Source: Nitrospirota bacterium (lineage in GTDB: Bacteria; Nitrospirota; JACRHL01). From it: 64,000 nucleotides of DNA. Both the position numbers and the translations under genes were made by a program. The notes beneath the pieces are model-generated. The model saw only the letters and a program-made list of their open reading frames with translations, made no database searches and was not told the origin of the DNA. The stretch is from NCBI GenBank assembly GCA_016212085.1, contig JACRHL010000005.1, forward strand, positions 1 through 64,000. Direction: 5' to 3'. Of this stretch, positions 41,428-49,271 are shown in pieces (within the stretch, counting starts at the first letter, position 1; each line of letters begins with the position of its first letter).

Positions 41428-42393
41428 TCAGGCGTGTGCCTGCATCGCCTCCTCCGGCGCATCCACCATGCGGAAGCCGCCATCCATCAGGCGCGTGCAC
41501 GCCGCCACCACCTGGGGGTCGTAGTGCGTGTCGCAGTGGTCGTACAGCTCCGTCATCGCCTCCCGTAGCGCCAGGGCCGGGCGGTAGGGGCGGTGGGAGC
41601 TCATGGCCTCCACCACGTCGGCCACGGTCACGATGCGCGCCTCCAGGCAGATATCGTTCCCCTTCAGCCCCTGGGGATAGCCGGAGCCGTCCAGCCGTTC
41701 GTGGTGCTGGTGCGCGATGTCCGCCACCGGCCACGGGAACGCGATGTCCTTCAGCACGTCGTAGCCGACGCTCGGGTGGCGCTGCATGAGGCGCCATTCC
41801 ATGTCGTGCAGTTGGGTGGGCTTGACCAGGATCTCGGCGGGCACGTCGATCTTGCCGATGTCGTGGATTTCCGCGCCGATGAACACCCCTTCCGCCCGTT
41901 CCTCCCCCAGTCCCATGTCCAGGGCGATGGCGCGGGCCAGGCGGGCCATGCGCTGCTGGTGGCCGGCGGTGTAGGGGTCGCGCGCCGCCATCATCCTGCC
42001 GATGGCGGCGATGGTCGCGTGCATGATGTGGTGCTCGCGCAGCCGGGCCGCGCCCAGGTCCCCCTGCTCCCCCGCCTCGCGGATCACCGCGATCACCCGG
42101 CGCCGGGAGTGGATGGTGTAGGCCGAAAGGGTCATCGCCGCCTCCAGCACCCCCCCGTCACCACGGCGGACCGGAACATCCACGGTCACATCGGCGGGGG
42201 GCCAGCCGGAAGCGGCGAAATACCGCTCCACCGCCTGGACCGCATCCCCGCCGGGAACGCGGTCGGCATCGAGCAGGTCCGCCAGGGGCACGCCCAGCAC
42301 CTGGTCGGCCGCCAATCCCAGAAGCGCCTCGGCCCCGGCGCTCCAAAGGCGGACGCGGCCACGGGCATCCATGTCCAGCACGGCCGTGTTCAT
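41428..42393 (-). CDS. PAS and HD-GYP domain cyclic di-GMP phosphodiesterase
   Basis: The protein is 321 residues from the ATG at 42393. Residues 1-110 form a PAS-like sensor (VLDMDARGRVRLWSAGAEALLGLAADQVLGVPL). Residues 125-310 are HD-GYP: RDPYTAGHQQRMARLA, IHDIGKIDVPAEIL, HQHHERLDGSGYPQGLKG, DVVEAMSSHRPYRPAL. The HD and GYP residues are intact, so it probably hydrolyses c-di-GMP. No membrane segment is seen. Its start overlaps an upstream small ORF by ATGA. Confidence 0.92.
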   Translation of the reverse strand: MNTAVLDMDARGRVRLWSAGAEALLGLAADQVLGVPLADLLDADRVPGGDAVQAVERYFAASGWPPADVTVDVPVRRGDGGVLEAAMTLSAYTIHSRRRVIAVIREAGEQGDLGAARLREHHIMHATIAAIGRMMAARDPYTAGHQQRMARLARAIALDMGLGEERAEGVFIGAEIHDIGKIDVPAEILVKPTQLHDMEWRLMQRHPSVGYDVLKDIAFPWPVADIAHQHHERLDGSGYPQGLKGNDICLEARIVTVADVVEAMSSHRPYRPALALREAMTELYDHCDTHYDPQVVAACTRLMDGGFRMVDAPEEAMQAHA

Positions 42394-42581
42394 GGCCGCG
42401 CGGGCGGTCCCGGCCGCCGATACCCTCTCCCAACGTCCGGGCACCCCTCGAAACCTGCTGCGCGGACCGCTCGCAACGGTTTTGAGAGGCGCGCATCCAC
42501 GCGCCGCCCACCCAACCCCACGCAACGGCGCCGCCCACGCCACCCCCCACCCGGGGAGGTGCGGATGCCCGCGATTGTCAT
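42390..42581 (-). CDS. Candidate Arg-rich small protein coupled to the HD-GYP gene
   Basis: The 63-codon ORF begins at ATG 42581 after AAGGAGAG, the strongest ribosome site in the region. It ends with TGA overlapping the HD-GYP ATG (ATGA). The peptide (MTIAGIRTSPGGGWRGRRRC...) is rich in Gly and Arg and resembles no family I know. It could be a translated leader that couples HD-GYP translation, or a real basic small protein. Low complexity and high GC make chance ORFs common here. Confidence 0.4.
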   Translation of the reverse strand: MTIAGIRTSPGGGWRGRRRCVGLGGRRVDARLSKPLRAVRAAGFEGCPDVGRGYRRPGPPARP

Positions 42582-42692
42582 AATGCTCTCCTTCGGTGCC
42601 CGCGCCCCCAACGGCACTCGCCCCCACCGGCCGGTGCGCCGGAATGACAGGAATCCAAGCAGTTGTCCGGCAAGCCACGATCCCGTAGATCG

Positions 42693-42721
42693 ACTATAGA
42701 CCCCCGGAGGGCGCCGTGCAA
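42693..42721 (-). promoter_or_regulatory. Predicted promoter for the HD-GYP transcript
   Basis: On the minus strand TTGCAC and TATAGT are 17 bases apart. Transcription would begin near 42686, leaving about 105 nt before the small ORF and 290 nt before the HD-GYP gene. The -10 is good and the -35 poor. Confidence 0.4.
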
Positions 42722-43054
42722 TCCCGTTATGCGGAGCATTTTGCGATTGTATCGGCTGGAGCCGTCGCGCCCGCCGCCTTGCTCCCGGAACGCGGCCAAA
42801 CGCCCCGCAAGGCCGCCCCGCGCGGCCCGGACGGCGTACGGTCCTTGCCGGCAGGCGTTTCTGATGGCGCCCGCCCAATACGGACATCGATCCCGGGATC
42901 CATATCAACGGGGTGAGAATTCGCCGTTGATTTGGCGCAAATGCCATGTCAGCCTTGTGTTGGTCGTTCGGCCCTCATACACGGCAGGATGAAATGTGTC
43001 CCGGTCTGTGAGTTTAATGTATATTGGAGCGCCGCTTCCGGTTCGCCCGCTTAG
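42722..43054. other. Intergenic stretch without recognisable gene
   Basis: All ORFs here have the composition of chance GC-rich frames and lack ribosome sites. From about 42900 base composition falls toward AT, marking the left edge of the island that carries the next two genes. I see no tRNA, integrase or direct-repeat attachment site. Confidence 0.5.
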
Positions 43055-43083
43055 TTGACTATGCTTGCCTACGGTCGTAAAAT
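43055..43083 (+). promoter_or_regulatory. Strong predicted sigma-70 promoter in the AT-rich island
   Basis: TTGACT (-35) and TAAAAT (-10), each five of six to consensus, are exactly 17 bases apart. The predicted start near 43090 gives a leader of about 245 nt before the first island gene. Confidence 0.6.
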
Positions 43084-43335
43084 TTATAGGAAAAAAACTT
43101 GACTTCTCTTGTTTGCATGGCTACTTGTACGGTGTGGGCTGTCTGGGCCCATCAACCGGGGAGGGCGATGACCAGGGTGGTGCAACCAACCGGGGGGAGG
43201 GCGGTACATTGCCCTAATCCGTTAATATCTTTAGATTTCTCGCGATTGGCCGACAAGGCAAGAGGGGTTGCTCTGGTTTAGCCGGTACCTTGGGCACTGG
43301 CGGCGTCGGATTGTATCTTTTGAGGGCGAAACACC
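43084..43335 (+). other. Leader region with a direct repeat, upstream of the island genes
   Basis: CAACCGGGGAGGGCG (43153) recurs as CAACCGGGGGGAGGGCG (43187), 34 bases apart. A hairpin GGGC/GCCC closes GGTACATT at 43200-43215. No known riboswitch consensus fits. The 60-codon ORF at 43099 starts with TTG without a ribosome site and is not convincing. Confidence 0.4.
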
Positions 43336-43623
43336 GTGACTGATCTGTTTGCCGCATTATTGATCTTGGCCGGAGGTGGGCTCGCAGCCCTTTTCTTTTT
43401 GACTGCGTGGCTGATTTTTGGGGCGGATCACGGCGACTATGAGATGAGCCGTGTTGCATCTGGTTCATTTTCGGATCTGCTTAGTGGCCAAGTTCCCACA
43501 GACGACGACGGTGAGACTGGTGCTACTCGTCAATACGGTATGGCCGTTACCAGGGATGGGCAGGTAGTGCCTCAGGGGGCCATTTCCGAACATGCCATCG
43601 ACCGCATAGTGCGCCACGGCTAA
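43336..43623 (+). CDS. Unknown small membrane protein of the AT-rich island
   Basis: The 95-residue protein starts with GTG after GAGGGCGA. One N-terminal membrane helix (LFAALLILAGGGLAALFFLTAWLIFG) is followed by a soluble, acidic then neutral tail of 60 residues (DHGDYEMSRVASGSFSDLLSG..., GMAVTRDGQVVPQGAISEHAIDRIV). I do not recognise a family. It is 20 bases upstream of the next gene on the same strand, and its codon use is less GC-biased than the flanking chromosome. A two-gene unit is likely. Confidence 0.65.
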   Translation: MTDLFAALLILAGGGLAALFFLTAWLIFGADHGDYEMSRVASGSFSDLLSGQVPTDDDGETGATRQYGMAVTRDGQVVPQGAISEHAIDRIVRHG

Positions 43624-43643
43624 ACGCGACGACCTCAAATCCG

Positions 43644-44960
43644 ATGAAATTTCGTGGGTGGATCCCAACCGTTGCCGGACGATTGTCTTTTAGCGTCGTT
43701 GGATTTTCCAGTCAGCCAACCCGCGCGGTGACAGCAAATGTGTCCGACTTGCGTAGTCGTTACATAATTTCCCACCAACGGCGGATGCTGCTGGACACTC
43801 CGATTCCCATCTTTAAAAGATTTTTCATTCGGAATGTATTTGGGCTGAAATCAGATTTTACGTTCGTATTGGTTGGTAAATGTTCCAATAATCCAAACCT
43901 CGATAAAGGGCATCTTGAGGGTTCCATCTTGTTGTTCGTCGGCCAGGAGAATTGGTGTGGTGAGGTATTTGACTGGATTCGTTGGACCCAAGGTCGGTTG
44001 ACCGAATATAGCCCTAAGTTAGGCGAACAGCATGGCTCGCTGGATAATTATTTCGAAGACAAGCGCCATGATCTGTTGGGAGTAATTCGCAGCAAAGCTG
44101 CGTTTTGTTTCCCATTTTCTCTTGCCCGAAACGGTGTGGTAGAAATGGAGTGGGATGAACAAGAACCGCTGCGTGGGACTGGTATATCGCTTCCGATAGA
44201 TGAAAAACAAAGAGAAACAAAAGTTTCTATCGTAGCCGGACAAGCGTTTTTTTTCCTGAAGGATATGGTGTATCGACACCAGCACCATAATCCGAGGACC
44301 GATACCATCACGCTGTTATACAGAAGTGACGAAGATGATGTGGCATGGCGATCAGAAACGTTGCGGTGTCTTTACAAGAAAGCGCTTGATTACAAACGGT
44401 CGGCTATTCTTGAGGAATATTTGTCGTCCTTAGGTCTAGTTGCGTATATTCGCGCATTTAAGAGGGTGTGTTCTGAAGATGGCCATAAGACAGTGAAACC
44501 GAAACTGTTCCTCGACCTTATCGAAAAATCCGTACAAATCGGTCGAGAGATGGCTACCCTTACGTCATCACTGCCTGTCCTCTCATTTGTTCAAAATCTA
44601 GCGTTTGGGATAGCGGGCATCTCCATTGCCGTTTTGTCGGCTGTTAATATTGGTCAAGGGCCTGAAGGTACGACTGCTTCTTCGGTGATTGGGACGGTCG
44701 TGTATGATCCGTTCCTTATACTCTCTGCGAAGTTCATTGCTGAGCGCTTTACGAGCTTCACTGCGATCAGTTGCGTTTTGTTGTTGTTCGTTTATGGTTA
44801 CCATCGGAAAATTGATGTCGGGACCACAACCTTTGTCAGAACTCTTGCTCGCGTTCTCGCGCCATTGCCTAAGAGTGCATCGGTTGCGGTTACAATTGTC
44901 CTAGGAATTTTGGTAATCGGAGCAACGTTTTTTGTGTGGAATCTCCTTACCCATCCGTAG
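43644..44960 (+). CDS. Unknown protein with soluble N-terminal domain and C-terminal membrane helices
   Basis: The 438-residue protein is unrecognised. Residues 1-310 are soluble, with an unusual run of Phe, Trp and charged residues (FDWIRWTQGRLTEY, AFCFPFSLARNGVVEMEWDE) and a helical stretch rich in Lys/Arg (LRCLYKKALDYKRSAILEEYL). Residues about 310-438 hold three hydrophobic helices: SFVQNLAFGIAGISIAVLSA, FTAISCVLLLFVYG and VAVTIVLGILVIGATFFVW. There is no CorA GMN motif, toxin or nuclease motif. The gene is strikingly AT-rich with many A/T-ending codons, implying transfer. A membrane effector or sensor is possible but unproven. Confidence 0.75.
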   Translation: MKFRGWIPTVAGRLSFSVVGFSSQPTRAVTANVSDLRSRYIISHQRRMLLDTPIPIFKRFFIRNVFGLKSDFTFVLVGKCSNNPNLDKGHLEGSILLFVGQENWCGEVFDWIRWTQGRLTEYSPKLGEQHGSLDNYFEDKRHDLLGVIRSKAAFCFPFSLARNGVVEMEWDEQEPLRGTGISLPIDEKQRETKVSIVAGQAFFFLKDMVYRHQHHNPRTDTITLLYRSDEDDVAWRSETLRCLYKKALDYKRSAILEEYLSSLGLVAYIRAFKRVCSEDGHKTVKPKLFLDLIEKSVQIGREMATLTSSLPVLSFVQNLAFGIAGISIAVLSAVNIGQGPEGTTASSVIGTVVYDPFLILSAKFIAERFTSFTAISCVLLLFVYGYHRKIDVGTTTFVRTLARVLAPLPKSASVAVTIVLGILVIGATFFVWNLLTHP

Positions 44961-45029
44961 CTGAAAGCCCATCGCAGGCATGCTTTCTGGATTCGTATTT
45001 TTACTGGGTCGTTCAGGGCTAACCGAGAG

Positions 45030-45056
45030 AAAAAAGGGCGGCCAGATTGGCCGCCC
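45030..45056 (-). terminator. Bidirectional intrinsic terminator between the island and mrp
   Basis: GGGCGGCCAGATTGGCCGCCC forms a nine-pair stem with a three-base loop. On the minus strand it is followed by TTTTTT and ends the mrp transcript. On the plus strand TTTCGTGTTT follows, so it may also end the island transcript. Confidence 0.85.
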
Positions 45057-45087
45057 TTTCGTGTTTCCCGTGTCTTAAGTCGAAGCC

Positions 45088-46152
45088 CTAGATAATCCGC
45101 AGCACGTTCCCCTGGTTGCGCACGGCGATCTTGGCGGCGATGTGCTGGGCGATTTCGGTGATGATCTGGGACTGGGGCGATTCCGGGCAGGTGGCCACCA
45201 GGGGGGCGCCCTGGTCGCCGCCCACGCGGATGGCCGTGTCGATGGGGATCGCCCCCAGGAACTCCACCCCCAGCTTTTCCGCCGCCGCCTTGCCGCCGCC
45301 GGTGGAAAAGATGTCGGTGCGCTCGCTACAGTGCGGGCACAGGAAGTAGCTCATGTTCTCGACGATGCCCAGCAACGGCACGTTCACCTTCTGGAACATG
45401 GCCATGCCGCGCCGGGAATCCAGCAGGCTCACCTCCTGCGGGGTGGTGACGATCACCGCGCCGGTGACGGGCATGAGCTGGCAGATGGAAAGCTGGGCGT
45501 CGCCGGTGCCGGGCGGCAGGTCCACCACCAGGTAGTCGACCTCGTTCCAGGCCACGTCCTTGAGGAACTGCTGGATGGCGCCGTGGATCATGGGGCCGCG
45601 CCACACCAGCGGGGTGTCCTCGGGCACCAAAAAGCCCATGGACATCACGTGCACCCCATACGCCTCCGGCGGCACCATCTTGCCATCCCGCGAGGTGGGC
45701 TGCTTGGAGAGGCCCATCATCTTGGGCACGTTGGGGCCATAGATGTCCGCATCCAGCAGGCCCACCTTGGCGCCCTGCCTAGCCAGGGCCACGGCCAGGT
45801 TCACCGCCACGGTGGTCTTGCCCACGCCGCCCTTGCCGGACGACACGGCGATCACGTTCTTGATGCCCGGCGCCATCTCCTGCATCTGCGGGTTGGTGGC
45901 GCCGGCCCGCACGTGGGAGCCGAACTTGATGTCGATGCGGTTCAGGCCCGGCATCCCCGCCAGCCCCTCGCGGCAGCGCTTGTCGATCTCGCTCTTGAGC
46001 GGGCAGGCGGGGGTGGTGAGCTGCACGGTGAAGGTGAGGGCGTCGCCCTCGATGACGATGTCCTTCACCATGTTGAGGGAGACGATATCCTTGCCCAGTT
46101 CCGGCTCCTGCACGTTGCGCAGGGCATCCAGCACCATCTGTTCGGTCAGCAT
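45088..46152 (-). CDS. mrp: Mrp/ApbC family iron-sulfur cluster carrier ATPase
   Basis: The protein is 354 residues from the ATG at 46152. A DUF59/MIP18 N-terminal domain (DALRNVQEPELGKDIVSLNMVKD) precedes the P-loop domain with the deviant Walker A VSSGKGGVGKTTVAVNLA, and DADIYGPNVP. The CPHC motif near residue 275 would bind the bridging 4Fe-4S cluster. Such proteins transfer clusters to apo-enzymes. Terminator downstream; the lexA gene is divergent. Confidence 0.94.
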   Translation of the reverse strand: MLTEQMVLDALRNVQEPELGKDIVSLNMVKDIVIEGDALTFTVQLTTPACPLKSEIDKRCREGLAGMPGLNRIDIKFGSHVRAGATNPQMQEMAPGIKNVIAVSSGKGGVGKTTVAVNLAVALARQGAKVGLLDADIYGPNVPKMMGLSKQPTSRDGKMVPPEAYGVHVMSMGFLVPEDTPLVWRGPMIHGAIQQFLKDVAWNEVDYLVVDLPPGTGDAQLSICQLMPVTGAVIVTTPQEVSLLDSRRGMAMFQKVNVPLLGIVENMSYFLCPHCSERTDIFSTGGGKAAAEKLGVEFLGAIPIDTAIRVGGDQGAPLVATCPESPQSQIITEIAQHIAAKIAVRNQGNVLRII

Positions 46153-46370
46153 CGTTCGCGGTATCTCCAGTTGGCCCGAAAAAAGGCGGGCGGATCGGCA
46201 ATGGGGAAAGCCACCGGGCACCGGAACCAGGGCCGGGCCTTTCCAAATGATCAAGGTGTGCGCGGTTGCGTGGGTTGATTATCCGGCCGGTTTCCGCGGC
46301 CGGTCAAGGGCCGATCGGATGCGCCGCGCCCCTTCGTGGCGCCCGGGTTCCGGCGCGGCGGCGATTTTGT

Positions 46371-46395
46371 GTTTGACGGGCAAACATTTGTTTTG
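46371..46395 (+). promoter_or_regulatory. Candidate LexA operators and promoter of lexA
   Basis: Two overlapping palindromes lie 14-38 bases before the lexA ATG: GTTTGACGGGCAAAC (46371-46385) and CAAACATTTGTTTTG (46381-46395), sharing CAAAC. TTGACG inside the first could be the -35. The motif is neither the gamma CTGT-N8-ACAG nor the alpha GTTC-N7-GTTC box. Self-regulation is inferred from position and symmetry. Confidence 0.5.
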
Positions 46396-46408
46396 ATAGC
46401 CTGACCCC

Positions 46409-47020
46409 ATGGAGACCCTCAACGCCAAGGCGCGCCTGGTTCTGGCCTACGCGCAGTCCTATTACGCGGAGCACGGCTGCCCGCCCACCGTGCGCGAGAT
46501 CTGCGCCGGCTGCGGCATCAAGTCCACCCGCAGCGTGAGCGACTACCTCAAGCTGCTCGAACGCGGCGGCCACATCCGCCGGCGCGAGGGGCGCTCGCGC
46601 GGCATCGAGCTTGCCGCCGACGCCGTTCGCCCCGTGGGCACGGTGCCGGTGCTGGGCCGCATCGCCGCCGGCCAGCCCCTGGGGGCGGAGGCGTACGACG
46701 CGGGGGCGCTGGCGCTGGACTCCCGCTCCGTGTTCGGCGCCGACGGCTGCTTTGCCCTGCGCGTGCAGGGCGACAGCATGATCGACCGGCACATCGTGGA
46801 GGGGGACTACGCGGTCATCCGCCCCCAGCCCGTGGCCCGGGATGGCGACGTGGTGGCGGTGGACATCGATGGCGAGGTGACCCTGAAGGAATTCCGCCGC
46901 CAGGGCCCGCGCGTGCTGCTGCGGCCCGCCAACCCGGCCTATGCCCCCATCGCGCTGGACGGCTCGGAGGGGCCGGTGCGCATTCTGGGGGTGATGGTGG
47001 GTCTGGTGCGCGCCGCCTGA
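46409..47020 (+). CDS. lexA: LexA repressor
   Basis: The 203-residue SOS repressor has an N-terminal winged helix (LVLAYAQSYYAEHGCPPTVREICAGCGIKS, RGGHIRRREGRSRGIEL). The cleavage site is Ala-Gly in GRIAAGQPL. The C-terminal S24-like protease has the nucleophile Ser in VQGDSMIDRHIVEGD and the Lys in VTLKEFRR. It would self-cleave on RecA filaments. The recognition helix region CGIKSTRSVSDYLKLL differs from E. coli, in line with a different operator. Confidence 0.94.
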   Translation: METLNAKARLVLAYAQSYYAEHGCPPTVREICAGCGIKSTRSVSDYLKLLERGGHIRRREGRSRGIELAADAVRPVGTVPVLGRIAAGQPLGAEAYDAGALALDSRSVFGADGCFALRVQGDSMIDRHIVEGDYAVIRPQPVARDGDVVAVDIDGEVTLKEFRRQGPRVLLRPANPAYAPIALDGSEGPVRILGVMVGLVRAA

Positions 47021-47100
47021 GGGGGGCCGTACCCCTGCGGATTGCCCGGCCCAGGGCGCTCGCGACGGTTAACAGATGCGCCCTAATCGCACCATCCTGA

Positions 47101-48024
47101 TCAGATCAGATGGGTCGGCTCGATGGCGAAATGGGCGGCGGTGGGGGTCTGGCCGTCCGGCCCGCGCCCGCCCACCAGCACCAGGCGGCCGCCCAGGTGG
47201 GCCATGGCGCCCATCACGCGCGGCTCGGGCAGGGGCGGGGCATCCTCCCAACGGCCGTGGGCGGCGTGGTAGAAGGCGAGGCGGTCGCTGATGCGGCCGC
47301 CGTCATTGCCTCCGGCCACCCACAGGGTGGTGCCCAGGGTGGCCGCATGGAGGCCGGCGGCGGGCCACGGCAGGCGGGTGGGGCCGGGGGTCCAGCGGTC
47401 CGCGCGCGATGCGTAGCACTCGATCAGGTCCAGGTTGCGGAAGGTGCCGTGCTGGCAGGCGCCGCCGCCCAGCGCCCAGATGTCGCCGCCCATGGGCAGG
47501 GCCGCCAGGGAGAAGCGCGCCGTGGGCATGGGCGCCAGGGGGCGCCACACCGTGGCGGCCGGGTCCAGCGCCTCGCAGAAGTCGAACGCCGGGTCGGTGA
47601 GCGGCCCGCCGCTGGCGTCCGGGTGGTGGCCGCCGAACAGGTGGACGGTGCCGCCCAGGGCCACCGCCGCCGGGGCGTCGTGGCGCATGAGCAGGGCGGG
47701 GCCGCCCTCCCAGCGGTCCTCCAGGGGCAGGTACACGTCCACGGTGCTCTTGAAGTCGAAGCTGCCGTCCGGCCGCCGGAAGCCGCCGCCCATCACCAGG
47801 ATGCGGTCGCCCACGGTGGCGGCGGCGATGCCGGAGCGTGGCGTGGGCATGGGGGAGCGGGCCTCCCAGCGGTCCGCCGCGGGGTCATACGCCTCCACGG
47901 CGGACAGGCTCTTGAAGCCCGCGCCGCCGCCGCCGAACACGTACAGCCGCCCGCCGTGCACGGCGAAGCCGAAGTGGGAGCGCGCCCGGTGCATGGGCGC
48001 CAGGCTGTCGATGCGGACGGTCAC
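47101..48024 (-). CDS. Kelch-repeat beta-propeller protein (second of tandem pair)
   Basis: The protein is 307 residues from a GTG at 48024, seven bases after the first kelch gene; the ORF-track entry runs far upstream in a shadow frame. Six GG doublets mark six blades (YVFGGGG, LVMGGGF, HLFGGHH, WALGGGA, WVAGGND, VLVGGRG). No signal peptide, membrane helix or fused domain is seen, so a cytoplasmic protein-interaction role is likely. It is clearly paralogous to its neighbour, sharing GGHHPDA in blade three. Confidence 0.85.
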   Translation of the reverse strand: MTVRIDSLAPMHRARSHFGFAVHGGRLYVFGGGGAGFKSLSAVEAYDPAADRWEARSPMPTPRSGIAAATVGDRILVMGGGFRRPDGSFDFKSTVDVYLPLEDRWEGGPALLMRHDAPAAVALGGTVHLFGGHHPDASGGPLTDPAFDFCEALDPAATVWRPLAPMPTARFSLAALPMGGDIWALGGGACQHGTFRNLDLIECYASRADRWTPGPTRLPWPAAGLHAATLGTTLWVAGGNDGGRISDRLAFYHAAHGRWEDAPPLPEPRVMGAMAHLGGRLVLVGGRGPDGQTPTAAHFAIEPTHLI

Positions 48025-48031
48025 GTTGCCG

Positions 48032-48958
48032 TCAGGCGCCGGAGAGGGTGAGCGCCTCGACCCGGTTGGTGACCTGCCGGCCGTCGCCCCGCCAGCCGCC
48101 GATGGCGTACAGCCGGCCGTCCACGATGCAGGTGCCCATGGCGGCGCGCGGCTCGCCCAGGGAGGGCAGGTCCCGCGCCTTCCCGCTGTCGGCGTTGAAG
48201 CGCACCGCCCGGGCGTGGATGCCGGGGCCGGAGTAGCCGCCGATGACGTACACCGTGTCGCCGTCCCGCGCCACGCCGTGGGCCGCCGCCGGCCACGGCA
48301 TGGAAAAGCCGGGGGTGGTCCAGGCGCCGCCGGCGGGGTCGTACACCTCGATGCGGTCGAAGTCGCGCACGCCGCCCGCCTCGGGGCTGTAGGCGCAGCC
48401 GCCGACGGCCCACACCCGGCCGCGCCAGGTGACGCCCATGGGGGCGAAGCGCGGCGTGGGCATGTCGGCCAGGCGCTCCCAGCGGCCGGCGCCGGGGGCC
48501 AGCCGCTCGCAGAAGTTGAAGCCGGGGTCCTCGGACGGGCCGCCCTCGGTGGCGTCCGGGTGGTGGCCGCCGAGGATGTAGATGGCCCCGTCCAGCTCGG
48601 CGCAGGCGGGGTAGTCGTGGGGTTGCAGCATGTCGGGGCCGGCGGCCCAGGTGTCGCTGGCCGGGTCGTAGATCTCGGTGGTGGGCAGGAAGCGGAACTT
48701 GCCGTCATCCTTGCGGAACCCGCCGCCCACCACGAAGATGCGGCCGCCGATCACGGCGGTCACGGCGCCGGAGCGCAGGGTGGGCATGGGGGCGGCCGCG
48801 TCCCAGCGGTCCACCCGGGGATCGTACACCTCCACGGTGTTCAGGCTGGCGAAGCGGGGGCCGCCGCCGCCGAACACATAGATCTTGCCGTTCCACACCG
48901 CCGTGGCCGGGTGGGAGCGGATGTGCGTGAGGGGGGCGACGTCGGTCCAGGCGTGCAT
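48032..48958 (-). CDS. Kelch-repeat beta-propeller protein (first of tandem pair)
   Basis: The 308-residue protein has six kelch repeats (YVFGGGG, FVVGGGF, YILGGHH, WAVGGCA, YVIGGYS, YAIGGWR), enough for one six-bladed propeller. Blade three has the insertion GGHHPDATEGGPSEDPGFNFCE, shared in form with the next gene. It starts MHAWTDVAPL without signal peptide. The duplication with near-equal lengths and a seven-base gap suggests a heterodimeric or paired function. A small membrane protein gene lies 30 bases upstream in the same direction. Confidence 0.87.
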   Translation of the reverse strand: MHAWTDVAPLTHIRSHPATAVWNGKIYVFGGGGPRFASLNTVEVYDPRVDRWDAAAPMPTLRSGAVTAVIGGRIFVVGGGFRKDDGKFRFLPTTEIYDPASDTWAAGPDMLQPHDYPACAELDGAIYILGGHHPDATEGGPSEDPGFNFCERLAPGAGRWERLADMPTPRFAPMGVTWRGRVWAVGGCAYSPEAGGVRDFDRIEVYDPAGGAWTTPGFSMPWPAAAHGVARDGDTVYVIGGYSGPGIHARAVRFNADSGKARDLPSLGEPRAAMGTCIVDGRLYAIGGWRGDGRQVTNRVEALTLSGA

Positions 48959-48988
48959 GGCGCGGGATTCCAGGGTGGGGCGGGCGGA

Positions 48989-49159
48989 TTACGGGAAGCC
49001 GGGGGTGGCGGGCGTTTCCAACCCCTCCACGTCCGGATGGAAGGTGTTGAACATGTGGAACCCGTGACGCATTTGCAGGAAGATCATGATGCACAGGGCC
49101 GCCACCAGCGTGAGCAGGATGATCAGGCTCAGGGGCGGCTTCTTGGCGGGTTCGCTCAT
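48989..49159 (-). CDS. Small single-pass membrane protein upstream of the kelch genes
   Basis: The 56-residue protein is below the track's true-start limit; the listed 130-residue ORF starts in the shadow of pepP. It reads MSEPAKKPPLSLIILLTLVA..., one membrane helix, then a His/Phe-rich segment (MRHGFHMFNTFHPDVEGLE) and a Pro-rich tail. No clear Shine-Dalgarno sequence is seen. It is 30 bases before the kelch pair and divergent from pepP, so it may anchor or regulate the kelch proteins; that is inference. Confidence 0.55.
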   Translation of the reverse strand: MSEPAKKPPLSLIILLTLVAALCIMIFLQMRHGFHMFNTFHPDVEGLETPATPGFP

Positions 49160-49271
49160 GACCGGTTGATGATACGTGGGATACCATGATGGGCGCAACG
49201 GCCGGTGGCGCCGGGAGGCGTGGTACCATGCGGCGCCGCCGTTCGCGCGAACCACCAGACCGGGAGGAAAC

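Noticed and set aside
42390-42790. Cyclic di-GMP (GEMM) riboswitch upstream of the HD-GYP gene
   Set aside because: The conserved GEMM core with GACGCAAAGCC and the tetraloop receptor sequence could not be found on the minus strand.
42600-42947. Longer minus-strand reading frame upstream of the HD-GYP gene (part of the 185-codon ORF)
   Set aside because: Only the last 63 codons follow a ribosome site and lie downstream of the predicted promoter; the upstream part has random Arg/Pro composition.
43099-43281. 60-codon ORF in the island leader
   Set aside because: TTG start without a ribosome site, no hydrophobic or domain pattern, and it overlaps the direct repeats.
47101-48708. 535-codon version of the second kelch protein
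   Set aside because: The first 228 codons are an out-of-frame shadow of the first kelch gene; the GTG at 48024 gives a product of the same length as its paralogue.
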